A stretch of DNA of 49,632 nt from an uncultured Oscillospiraceae bacterium (GTDB lineage Bacteria > Bacillota > Clostridia > Oscillospirales > Acutalibacteraceae). The stretch is from the NCBI GenBank assembly GCA_959601025.1, contig CAUGOD010000023.1, positions 1 to 49,632 of the forward strand. Direction: 5' to 3'. The notes below the pieces were generated by a model. It saw only the letters and a list, made by a program, of their open reading frames with translations, was not told the origin of the DNA and made no database searches. The position numbers and the translations under genes are program-made. Below, piece after piece: positions 16,022 to 23,740 of this stretch. Numbering within the stretch: the first letter of the stretch is position 1; each line of letters opens with the position of its first letter.

Positions 16022-16074
16022 AGGTTGTTGACACGCCCTGTTTCAAAGAAAAGCAGAAGCCGAATAAACAGAAT

Positions 16075-16129
16075 GCCCAAGGATAAAAGCCACACGACGC
16101 ACTGCGCCGTGTGGCTTTTATCCTTGGGC
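16075..16129. repeat. Perfect 22-bp inverted repeat
   Basis: Arms 16075-16096 and 16108-16129 are exact reverse complements, starting GCCCAAGGATAAAAGC, with an 11-nt loop. It follows the anchored-protein gene by 50 bp. Neither side has a proper T-run, so a simple terminator is not convincing; a mobile-repeat or processed-RNA hairpin is possible. Confidence 0.9.
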
Positions 16130-16364
16130 AAAATATGGTTTCGCTGCATGAGGACAATTACTATCCGTACAGGTTCTGCATGTTTCCTGTCGGTGTGTTT
16201 CAAGACAACACATCCTATAATCACACTCATCACAGCAGCATTCTATATAATTCCGTATTTGTCAACATGTTTTCCGTTTCCCGGACAATCCACTCTTGGA
16301 TTGCCTGGTATCAACTCTACTCCAGTAACATCATTAATCATATTGTCGCCCTCAAGAATCACGT

Positions 16365-16402
16365 ATATAGACTAATTCATTGTATAATGTATTAGTCTAT
16401 AT
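16365..16402 (+). promoter_or_regulatory. Promoter with 12-bp inverted-repeat operator candidate
   Basis: ATATAGACTAAT (16365-16376) and ATTAGTCTATAT (16391-16402) are exact reverse complements separated by 14 bp, and the separation contains a -10 TATAAT (16383-16388). No good -35 is visible. The layout suits binding of a dimeric HTH protein, most simply the XRE protein encoded next. Confidence 0.65.
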
Positions 16403-16460
16403 GTAAAGAGTAAAACTAAGATACTATCTAACCTAAATATAAGTTATGGGGAAATATCTT

Positions 16461-16664
16461 ATGATAAAATTGAACGTGCTGAATTTATTAGCGAAAAACG
16501 GTAAGACAAAATATTGGTTATACAAACAGCTTGGAATGAGTTATCAGAACTTCAGCAAAATGATAAACAATCAGACAAAGTCAATACGCTACGAAAACAT
16601 TGAGACAATATGTTTATTATTAAAGTGCACTCCCAACGAGCTTTTTGAAATAACCAAGGATTAA
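16461..16664 (+). CDS. Small XRE-family (Cro/CI-type) transcriptional regulator
   Basis: A 67-residue protein that is almost only a helix-turn-helix domain: KTKYWLYKQLGMSYQNFSKMI is the HTH, ending in LLKCTPNELFEI, the pattern of Cro/C1-type XRE proteins. I use the ATG at 16,461, preceded by GGGG; the ATG at 16,446 has no site. The gene and the 300 bp before it are markedly AT-rich compared with the neighbours, suggesting horizontal origin. It probably autoregulates through the inverted repeat 60 bp upstream. No phage or plasmid genes are next to it. Confidence 0.88.
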   Translation: MIKLNVLNLLAKNGKTKYWLYKQLGMSYQNFSKMINNQTKSIRYENIETICLLLKCTPNELFEITKD

Positions 16665-16673
16665 AAACAACGG

Positions 16674-16720
16674 AAAAAACGAATCACCGGAAGAAATTCA
16701 GCTTCCGGTGATTCGTTTTT
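16674..16720. terminator. Bidirectional terminator
   Basis: A perfect stem of about 19 bp (16675-16693 with 16702-16720) with A-run before and T-run after, serving the XRE gene and the convergent membrane-protein gene. Confidence 0.92.
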
Positions 16721-16764
16721 CATACTCCATTACGGATACGGCCCGTTTCGCGGGGCGTTTCCTT

Positions 16765-17652
16765 CTAGTCTTCTTTGGTCCCTTCCGGCGGTACGCCGGC
16801 GGGGGAACCCGCAGGGGTGGCCGGAACAGCCGAAACGGCGGGAACGGAGGGGATAGAAGGGACGGCCGGGATACCGCTGCCTGCCGCTGTGTCCGCCGGA
16901 GCGGGCGCAGCAGGAACAGAAGCCGCCGAGACGCCGCCGGCTCCCGCAGCTCCCGCATCCGGCATCACCGGCTGTGCAATGCCGCTGGTTGGGACAGGGA
17001 TGCCACCGGCGGGTGACTGTACCGGCAGGGTCGACGCTTCGGCCGCCGGAGCATAGGGGTTGGAAGCCGGGACATAACCCTCCGCCGCGGGATACAGCGG
17101 ACGGCCCTCATTGGCATAGGCGAAGATATGCCGGCGGACAGCCACGATGCCGAGCACGGCGATCACCAGGCCGATCACGAGATTGCCGACCATCTCTCCG
17201 GTATATTCGGGATCGGTCAGCGCCTCAAAGACCGTCCCGGCCGAAAGCTGGAAAAGCTCGCCGGCGGACAGGACAACGCCCTGTTCCTCCGCGATTTCCG
17301 CCCATGCCTGCCAGTAAACACACACATATCCTGCAAACTCCGCAAGGCAGATGGCGACGACCGACAGCACGATCACCGATACCATGGCAAAGGGAGCGCT
17401 GCGCGCGCCCTTAAACAGCTTATAGCCGAAAAAGGAGGCGAGACCGACCACAAAGCCGAGCCAGCCGACGAAAAAGCTGAAGAAGGTGCTGACGATAAAC
17501 CAGGGAATGACCCCGACCAACGCACCCAACAGCGCGCCGAGCAGGCCAAGAAAGTAAGAGCCTACGGTGGGCTTCTCCGCCGCTGCAGGCGAGGGAACGG
17601 GAGGATATGCCGGGGCGGGAGAACCCGTGGGGGTGACGACCGGTTGTTCCAT
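16765..17652 (-). CDS. Membrane protein with Pro/Ala-rich tails, unknown
   Basis: About 295 residues. A short Pro-rich N-terminus, then four hydrophobic helices (residues about 30-130 and 155-180 region, including GLLGALLGALVGVIPWFIVS and NLVIGLVIAVLGIVAV), then a C-terminal tail of over 100 residues made of Ala, Pro, Val, Gly and Ser with no fold predicted by eye. Similar four-helix proteins with disordered tails occur in Clostridia, but I cannot name the family. I place the start at ATG 17,652, since AAGGATGG is 8 nt upstream; the ATG at 17,664 would abut its own site. Confidence 0.75.
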   Translation of the reverse strand: MEQPVVTPTGSPAPAYPPVPSPAAAEKPTVGSYFLGLLGALLGALVGVIPWFIVSTFFSFFVGWLGFVVGLASFFGYKLFKGARSAPFAMVSVIVLSVVAICLAEFAGYVCVYWQAWAEIAEEQGVVLSAGELFQLSAGTVFEALTDPEYTGEMVGNLVIGLVIAVLGIVAVRRHIFAYANEGRPLYPAAEGYVPASNPYAPAAEASTLPVQSPAGGIPVPTSGIAQPVMPDAGAAGAGGVSAASVPAAPAPADTAAGSGIPAVPSIPSVPAVSAVPATPAGSPAGVPPEGTKED

Positions 17653-17870
17653 AAAGTTGACCATCCTTTCACATGGGCGGAAAGAGGGGCCCTCCGCCCT
17701 CTCTTTTTACGCCCCGCTTGCTGAGTTATCCCGCCGGATACGGCCGCGCCGGGGGGGATATCCCTGTCCGGAAAGCGCTCAAAACGGCGGAATCCATAAG
17801 AAAATTATAGCGCGGGACAGGAAATCCTGTCAACAAATTTTAGACCGGGACCGAAAATCCGCGGGATGCC

Positions 17871-17899
17871 TTGCATTTTAGGCGGAAACCGTATATAAT
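17871..17899 (+). promoter_or_regulatory. Promoter of the SRP RNA
   Basis: -35 TTGCAT (17871-17876), 17-bp spacer, -10 TATAAT (17894-17899). The expected start near 17,906 is about 60 nt before the mature SRP RNA, so the 5' end is probably processed. Confidence 0.8.
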
Positions 17900-17967
17900 A
17901 AAACAACACGCAGCGGCGGCCGAACGGCCGGAAAAACGCGGCGAATAGGGAGAAAATAAGATACCGG

Positions 17968-18113
17968 GCCGCATGCTTTGGGGCATACGGGCGGGCGGGT
18001 CCTGTGCGACGGTGCGCCGTGAACCATGTCAGGCGGGGAACCGAGCAGCATTAAGCGGTTGCCGCCGTGCGCCGCAGCCAACCTGTCCGTCCGTATGCCC
18101 GAGGGAATGCGGC
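17968..18113 (+). ncRNA. ffs: Signal recognition particle RNA (SRP/4.5S-type)
   Basis: The universal SRP domain is visible: GAACCATGTCAGGCGGG, then GAACCGAGCAGCATTAAGC, the asymmetric loop and tetraloop region that bind Ffh. The two ends (GCCGCATGC... and ...AATGCGGC) pair over a long stem and TTTTTTTT follows at 18,114. Length of about 145 nt suggests a form with little or no Alu domain. Its place directly before dnaX is the classical Bacillota arrangement. It targets nascent membrane proteins together with Ffh. Ends are approximate. Confidence 0.92.
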
Positions 18114-18183
18114 TTTTTTTCTATAGCGGCAGGCTTTCATTCCGGTCGGCCGCGCCGCTATAGGAGCGAAAGGAGCGGAGAGT

Positions 18184-19926
18184 ATGTATCAGGTCCTTTA
18201 CCGGAAATGGCGGCCCCAGACGTTTTCGGACGTATACGGCCAGCCGGCGATCACCACGGCGTTGAAGAACGAGCTCCGCACCGGCCGGCTCGCCCACGCT
18301 TACCTTTTTACCGGCTCGCGGGGGACGGGCAAGACCTCCTGCGCCAAAATCCTCGCCAAAGCGGTCAACTGCCTCGATCCGCGGGACGGCGACCCCTGCA
18401 ACGAATGCGAAATCTGTCGGGGGATAGACGACGGCGCCGTGATGGATGTGGTGGAGATCGACGCTGCCTCCAATAACGGTGTGGACAGCATCCGCGATCT
18501 GCGGGAGGAGGTTAATTTTACCCCGTCGGTCGCCAAATACCGGGTGTACATCATCGACGAGGTGCACATGCTTTCTACCGGGGCCTTCAACGCCCTGCTG
18601 AAAACGCTGGAGGAACCGCCCGCCCATGTGATTTTTGTGCTGGCGACCACGGAGGTGCACAAGCTGCCCGCCACCATCCTTTCCCGCTGCCAGCGGTTTG
18701 ACTTCGGCCGAATCGCGCCGGAGGATATCGCCGCCCGCATCGCCTATATCGCGGGACAGGAGGAGTTCACCGTTACCGACGACGCGGCCCTGCTGATCGC
18801 GCGGCTGGCCGACGGGGGGATGCGGGACGCGCTTTCCCTGCTTGACCAGTGCGTTTCCCGCTCGCGGGAGGTCACCGAGGACACGGTGGTGGAAGCGACC
18901 GGCATGGCCGGCCGGGAGTATCTGTTCGAGCTTTCCGAGGCCGTCCGCACCGGAAACGGCGGAGCTGCCTTGACGCTGATCGGCCGGCTTCACGGCGCAT
19001 CCCGCGATATGGAACGGCTGTGCACCGAGCTGATTGACTTTTACCGCAGCCTGATGGTGATAAAAAGCGTGCCTGATCCGACAGGGCTGATTGTCGCCCC
19101 GCCTGCTGAGCTCGCCCGCCTGCGGGAGGAAGCGGCGCTGTACGAGCTGCCCGCCGTCCTCCATTGCATGGAAGGGCTACAGGACGCGCTGGAGCGGCTC
19201 CGTTCCGGCGCTTCCCGCCGGGTGGAGATGGAGATGGCTCTGCTGCGGCTCTGTGCGCCCGATCTGGATTCCGGGACTGCCGCCCTTCTCCGCCGGGTGA
19301 AGGCGTTGGAGGATCGGATGAAAAGCGGACGGGTTCCGGCCGTTCCCGTGGCGGACGCCGCAATGGGGCCGTCCATTCCGGGGACGCCTGATTCGCCGGC
19401 CGGGGAACCGGCCTTGCCCTTTGAACGGCCCGCCGTGCCGGCCAAAGGGCCGGAGACTGCGCCGCTGCCCGATGAACCGACTTCTCCCCCGGAAACCCTG
19501 GCAGAGGCCCATCCGTCCGCGGAGCCGCCGATAAAACCGGCGGCCGTTCCCACCCGTGCTGTTCCGCCAGCTGGGCTGGAGGCCGAACCGGAAGGTCCGG
19601 GAGAGACGCCCTTTTCCCGCTGGAACGATGTGCTGGAGACCCTCTCCGCGACCTGCCCCCCGATGTACGGGGTGTTGCTTGGTTCCACAGCCGTGCTCCG
19701 GGGGGATTATGTGCTGATCGAGACCGATAACGAGCTGTTTAAGTCGCTGGTCGGACGGGACGGGAACAAAACCATCCTGGCCGAGGCGATCCGTGGGGTG
19801 ACGGGGCGCGCCCACCGTATCGGGATCAAGAAAAAATCCGCCGCCCCGGCGGGGAACGTCGCCGATCCCCTTGCGGATTTTATCCGCAGCAGTCGGGAGC
19901 TTGGAGTGGACGTGGAAGTAAAATAA
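18184..19926 (+). CDS. dnaX: DNA polymerase III subunit gamma/tau
   Basis: A 580-residue clamp-loader ATPase. Walker A GSRGTGKT (44-51), zinc-binding cysteines C63, C72, C75 and C78, Walker B/DExx IIDEVH (123-128), and the SRC arginine-finger motif at 167-169. A Pro/Ala/Glu-rich linker (about 390-475) separates the AAA+ core from the C-terminal tau-like domain that contacts the replicase and helicase. The start has AGGAGCGGAGAGT upstream. First protein gene of the dnaX-ybaB-recR row after the SRP RNA. No slippery A-run frameshift site was noticed. Confidence 0.97.
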   Translation: MYQVLYRKWRPQTFSDVYGQPAITTALKNELRTGRLAHAYLFTGSRGTGKTSCAKILAKAVNCLDPRDGDPCNECEICRGIDDGAVMDVVEIDAASNNGVDSIRDLREEVNFTPSVAKYRVYIIDEVHMLSTGAFNALLKTLEEPPAHVIFVLATTEVHKLPATILSRCQRFDFGRIAPEDIAARIAYIAGQEEFTVTDDAALLIARLADGGMRDALSLLDQCVSRSREVTEDTVVEATGMAGREYLFELSEAVRTGNGGAALTLIGRLHGASRDMERLCTELIDFYRSLMVIKSVPDPTGLIVAPPAELARLREEAALYELPAVLHCMEGLQDALERLRSGASRRVEMEMALLRLCAPDLDSGTAALLRRVKALEDRMKSGRVPAVPVADAAMGPSIPGTPDSPAGEPALPFERPAVPAKGPETAPLPDEPTSPPETLAEAHPSAEPPIKPAAVPTRAVPPAGLEAEPEGPGETPFSRWNDVLETLSATCPPMYGVLLGSTAVLRGDYVLIETDNELFKSLVGRDGNKTILAEAIRGVTGRAHRIGIKKKSAAPAGNVADPLADFIRSSRELGVDVEVK

Positions 19927-20008
19927 AAGTAAAATAAAAAGGGAAAGAACGCGGAAAACGCGTTCCCGGATAATTTCGAAGAATTTGAGGATGTAAGGAG
20001 ATTTCGCC

Positions 20009-20359
20009 ATGAAAGCAAGATTACCGCAGGGATACAGCAGCAAGGGCCCGGGCAACATGCAGAGTATGATCAAGCAGGCCCAGAAAATGCAGGAGGAAAT
20101 GGAAGCCCTGCAGGCCCAGCTTGACGAGCGGGAATACACCTCCGCGGCGGGAGGCGGCGCGGTTTCGGCCACTGTCAACGGCAAGCACCAGATTACCAAG
20201 CTGGAGATCAAGCCGGAGGTGGTCGATCCCGAGGATGTGGAGATGCTCGCCGATCTGGTCACCGCCGCGGTGAACGAGGCGATCCGCCAGGCGGTGGAGA
20301 CCAGCGAAGCCGAGATGGGCAAGGTCACCGGCGGGCTGAATATGCCCGGCCTGTTCTGA
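20009..20359 (+). CDS. YbaB/EbfC family nucleoid-associated protein
   Basis: A 116-residue protein of the YbaB/EbfC family: MQSMIKQAQKMQEEMEALQ coiled helix, then a central AGGGAVSATVNGKHQITKLEI segment and a C-terminal helix. The family forms dimers that bind DNA and is found near-universally between dnaX and recR. A short N-terminal extension (MKARLPQGYSSKGPGN) precedes the core. RBS TAAGGAG. recR starts one base after the stop, so the two are co-translated. Confidence 0.95.
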   Translation: MKARLPQGYSSKGPGNMQSMIKQAQKMQEEMEALQAQLDEREYTSAAGGGAVSATVNGKHQITKLEIKPEVVDPEDVEMLADLVTAAVNEAIRQAVETSEAEMGKVTGGLNMPGLF

Positions 20360-20360
20360 T

Positions 20361-20963
20361 ATGCCGTCGTTTACGGCGCCGCCGCTGGCCCGCCTGATCG
20401 AGCAGCTGGAACGGCTGCCCGGCATCGGGCACAAATCGGCCCAGCGGCTGGCGTTTTACCTGTTGAACCTGCCGGAGAAAAACGCCGCTGACTTTGTGGC
20501 CGCCATCACCGAGGCGAGGGAGAAAATCCACGAGTGTACGGTCTGCCGCAATCTGACGGATCAGGAGCTGTGCCCGATCTGCCGGGCGGGGAACCGCGAC
20601 GCCTCGACCATCTGCGTGGTGGAGGATCCCCGCGACGTGCTCGCTTTTGAGCGAACCCGGGAATATAACGGGCTGTACCACGTCCTGCACGGCGCCATTT
20701 CCCCGATGGACGGGGTGGGGCCGGAGCAGCTGCGAATTAAAGAGCTGCTGGCTCGGGTGGCCGGCGGCGACGTGCAGGAGGTCATTATGGCGACCAATCC
20801 CACTGTGGAGGGGGAGGCGACCGCCATGTATGTCGGCAAGCTGCTCGCGCCGTTCGGACTGCGGGTCACCCGTCTGGCCTACGGCATCCCTGTGGGCGGC
20901 GATCTGGAATATGCGGACGAGGTGACCCTCCGCCGTTCGCTGGAGGGACGCAGCCCGCTGTAA
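20361..20963 (+). CDS. recR: Recombination mediator protein RecR
   Basis: A 200-residue protein with all RecR parts in order: HhH region (LERLPGIGHKSAQRLAFYLL), C4 zinc finger CTVCRNLTDQELCPIC, Toprim domain ICVVEDPRDVLAFE with TNPTVEGEATA, and the C-terminal LAYGIPVGGDLEYADEVTL. It works with RecO/RecF to load RecA at gaps. It has no room for its own ribosome binding site beyond the ybaB end, and is co-translated. Confidence 0.97.
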   Translation: MPSFTAPPLARLIEQLERLPGIGHKSAQRLAFYLLNLPEKNAADFVAAITEAREKIHECTVCRNLTDQELCPICRAGNRDASTICVVEDPRDVLAFERTREYNGLYHVLHGAISPMDGVGPEQLRIKELLARVAGGDVQEVIMATNPTVEGEATAMYVGKLLAPFGLRVTRLAYGIPVGGDLEYADEVTLRRSLEGRSPL

Positions 20964-21021
20964 CCATCCTTCCGGCGGGAGGAAAATGGAGCGCTTACGG
21001 CGGCGTAGCAATTCCTGTCCT

Positions 21022-21051
21022 CCCGGAAACGGCGGTGGTTCCGGGGCTTTT
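21022..21051 (+). terminator. Probable recR terminator
   Basis: CCCGGAA (21022-21028) with TTCCGGG (21039-21045), followed by GCTTTT. The remaining 21,052-21,364 holds only an unsupported 57-codon ORF. Confidence 0.6.
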
Positions 21052-21364
21052 GCTTCCGGCGCTTTTTCCCTTTGTCCCTTGGGTTGGCTTGCGCTGCGCC
21101 TGATCCGTCCGGTCGTGGGGCTGCTCCCGTCAAAGCGAACCGCCGCATTTCCCCGCGCTTTGGACGCGTCCGTTTATGGATAATCTGCCGGCATTAGGCA
21201 ACGCGGGGTTTTACATTTGCTGCTGCCTGTTCCCAAACGCCTGCATGGGCGGGAGGACCAGCTATCACGCGATGGCTTACAGCGTGGATTTCGGCTTTCA
21301 TGAGAACGACGGGTTCCGCGTATTTCCCCGCAACTGGCTTTCAGACTGAAAAGGAGGCGACGGC

Positions 21365-21838
21365 ATGGCCGCCCCAAAAAAAGAGAATACCAAAACCATC
21401 GCCAGCAACCGCAAGGCGTTTCATGACTATTTTGTAGAGGAATCGCTGGAGGCGGGTATCGAGCTTTCAGGCACCGAGGTCAAAAGCCTCCGGCAGGGCG
21501 CGGTGAACCTCAAGGACGCATGGTGCCAGATCCGGGAGGGCGAGGTTTTTGTTAATGGTATGCATATCAGCGCCTATGAAAAAGGGAACATCTTCAACCG
21601 CGACCCTATGCGGGTGCGGAAGCTGCTGCTTCGCAAGAAGGAAATCGCCCGCCTGTTCGGACTGATGAAGCAGCAGGGATACGCCCTCATTCCCCTGTCC
21701 CTGTATTTTAAGGGCTCGCTGGTCAAGGTGCAGCTCGGTCTCTGCCGGGGCAAAAAGCTTTATGACAAGCGGGAGGACGCCGCCCGGCGGGACATGAAGA
21801 GGGACGCCGACCGCGCGCTGAAAGAGCGCAACGCCTGA
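21365..21838 (+). CDS. smpB: SsrA-binding protein SmpB
   Basis: A 157-residue protein: NRKAFHDYFVEESLEAGIEL, then GTEVKSLRQGAVNLKDAW and the basic C-terminal tail KLYDKREDAARRDMKRDADR, all typical of SmpB. It binds tmRNA and rescues stalled ribosomes. RBS AAAAGGAGGCGACGGC before ATG. No tmRNA gene (ssrA) was found in the 460 bp after it. Confidence 0.97.
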   Translation: MAAPKKENTKTIASNRKAFHDYFVEESLEAGIELSGTEVKSLRQGAVNLKDAWCQIREGEVFVNGMHISAYEKGNIFNRDPMRVRKLLLRKKEIARLFGLMKQQGYALIPLSLYFKGSLVKVQLGLCRGKKLYDKREDAARRDMKRDADRALKERNA

Positions 21839-21941
21839 ACCCGGTTTCCCACCGCGGACGATATAGCCGGAAGGCATTGGGGAATGGAAGCGCAAAACCT
21901 TGGAATATAGGTATAGAACTAGGCGTGTTTGGCTCTTAGAC

Positions 21942-21997
21942 AAAAGCGGTACAGGTATACGGGAGAATTCCTCTCCTGTATACCTGTACCGCTTTTT
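21942..21997 (+). terminator. smpB terminator
   Basis: A perfect 19-bp stem (21942-21960 with 21978-21996) continued by an inner GGAGA/TCTCC stem, followed by TTTTT. Confidence 0.92.
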
Positions 21998-22102
21998 GTA
22001 TGGAGAGGAATGGCAGTTTGTCCGCCGCCGTTCCTTGTCTGACCAATGTGAGAATAACCGAAAGAAAACAAAGAGGAGACGCTTTAAAGGAAGTTGGACG
22101 AG

Positions 22103-22136
22103 AAAAGAGCCGTTACTTCACAGCAACGGCTCTTTT
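22103..22136. terminator. Second hairpin terminator, no gene assigned
   Basis: AAAAGAGCCGTT (22103-22114) pairs perfectly with AACGGCTCTTTT (22125-22136). The 100 bp between it and the smpB terminator has no credible ORF; it may end a small RNA or act on readthrough from smpB. Confidence 0.75.
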
Positions 22137-22303
22137 CCCAGATAGTTTGGTAAGAGGAAATATCGACTGTATTCAGTATACCGAACGTCTCCCATACTGT
22201 CGATGCACAATTTGCAGTGAATCTTGTACTATCTGCAATATTTTCGACAGCATTGTCATTTTCCTGCCAAATTACCCTATTTTTCCTTTTTTATCTTGCT
22301 TTT

Positions 22304-23602
22304 TTATTCTTTGAGTGTTTGCGCCGCTTCGATATCCATGGCTTCTTCTATCTTTTCCGTGGGCTCATTCCCCGCCGTACCGGATACATTCTCCGACGCT
22401 TCGGGCAGGTTCTCCGACGCTTCGGACAGGTTCTCCCTGGCCGCTTCTCCACCCTCTGACGAGACAGTCTCTGGTGGATGCGCTTTCCGGCGCCGGTACC
22501 GAATGATATCGATCAGCAGCATCTGGATGATGGCGATCGTCGGAACCCCGAGGAAAATTCCCCAGAATCCGAACAGCCCGCCTCCCAGTGTGATGGCCAG
22601 CAGGACGTAGATCGGCTTGATACCCACCTTGTCTCCGACGATTCGCGGCTGGAGAATGTTGGCGTCCAGCTGCTGCATCCCCACGATATAGACGGCAAGA
22701 AGGATCGCTCTGTACAGATTGCCGGACAGGAGGGTGATGGCTACTGCCGCCACGCCGCCGATGATCGCGCCGAAATAAGGGATCAGGTTCATCAGACCGA
22801 TCATGAAGCCGAGGGCCACTGGCGCAGGCGCGCGGAAGATGAAGCAGCCGACTGTCATGATGATGCTGACCAGAAGCGCGTCCAATACCTGCGAATAAAA
22901 GTAGTTGTACAGGATGTCGCAGGAGCGGTGGATGTATTTCGCCAGCACCGCCATCGGCCGTTCTGGGATGAACAGGGAACAGACCAGCTTGCAGGCGCGG
23001 ACCAGGGATTCCCGGCTGAGCAGCATGTATACCGAGATAATCAGCGCCATGAAAATATTCAGCAGGGAGGAGGTAAAGTCCATCAGCCCCTTGAAATAGG
23101 CCGGGGCGTTTTCCAGCTTCAGAAGCGGGACGATATACGAGGTATAGAGGTTGTTGACGGTATCGGTGAGATTCATTCCCGCCAGCAGACCGTTTTCCTC
23201 CGTCAGGGCTTCGAGGGTTTTCATCAGCTGGTCGAAATACCCCGGCAGAGCGGTGATCAAGCCCCGCACACCGTTGATTACGGCGGGGATAGCAAAGGTG
23301 AGCAGAAGGGCGATCAGGGCAAAAAAAGCCACATAGACCAGCAGCACCGAAAAGGCGCGGGCATGCTTCGAGATAAGCCGCGGCTTGGCCTTGGAGACCT
23401 TCTTTTCCAGAAAATTCACCGGAGCGAACAGCAGAAAAGCCAGCGCAAAGCCAATGACGAAGGGGCTGAGAATATCAAACAGCTTCCAGATAAAGTCCCA
23501 GATGATCTGAAAGTTATCAAACGTCTTATAAACAGCAATCAGCGCCACGCCCAGGGCAAAAAAGCCGAGAAGATGCGTCAGGTTTTTAATGCGTTCCTTC
23601 AT
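22304..23602 (-). CDS. AI-2E family transporter (YdiK/YhhT-type permease)
   Basis: A 432-residue membrane protein with seven or eight helices. The family features are the N-terminal helical pair, SEVLDALLVSII-like middle segment and IGLMNLIPYFGAIIGGVAAVAITLL, then LQPRIVGDKVGIKPIYVLLAITLGG near the C-terminal membrane part. The family exports or exchanges small molecules; the AI-2 role is proven for few members, so the substrate is unknown. The Glu/Ala/Asn-rich cytoplasmic tail carries a tandem 21-bp repeat (about 22,389-22,437, protein ENLSEAS/ENLPEAS). Own promoter upstream. Confidence 0.9.
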   Translation of the reverse strand: MKERIKNLTHLLGFFALGVALIAVYKTFDNFQIIWDFIWKLFDILSPFVIGFALAFLLFAPVNFLEKKVSKAKPRLISKHARAFSVLLVYVAFFALIALLLTFAIPAVINGVRGLITALPGYFDQLMKTLEALTEENGLLAGMNLTDTVNNLYTSYIVPLLKLENAPAYFKGLMDFTSSLLNIFMALIISVYMLLSRESLVRACKLVCSLFIPERPMAVLAKYIHRSCDILYNYFYSQVLDALLVSIIMTVGCFIFRAPAPVALGFMIGLMNLIPYFGAIIGGVAAVAITLLSGNLYRAILLAVYIVGMQQLDANILQPRIVGDKVGIKPIYVLLAITLGGGLFGFWGIFLGVPTIAIIQMLLIDIIRYRRRKAHPPETVSSEGGEAARENLSEASENLPEASENVSGTAGNEPTEKIEEAMDIEAAQTLKE

Positions 23603-23689
23603 TCCGCCATTCCTCCATGCCGCCGTGCAGCTTTCCTGAAATGTATCCGTCCCGCCGTCCTGTGTCGGCAGACGGAAAGTGGCAACTAT

Positions 23690-23718
23690 AGTATACCAAC
23701 TTTTTCATATGGCTACAA
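23690..23718 (-). promoter_or_regulatory. Promoter of the AI-2E transporter gene
   Basis: Minus strand: -35 TTGTAG (23713-23718), 17-bp spacer, -10 TATACT (23690-23695), about 90 bp before the start. Confidence 0.7.
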
Positions 23719-23740
23719 GAAAAAGGAGGAAAAGGGATTC

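Noticed and set aside
16111..16395. A 94-codon frame in the AT-rich island
   Set aside because: It begins inside the 22-bp inverted repeat with a GTG and has no ribosome binding site.
21176..21349. A 57-codon frame before smpB with a Cys-rich start
   Set aside because: No ribosome binding site and no recognisable sequence; may be chance. Kept out of the feature list.
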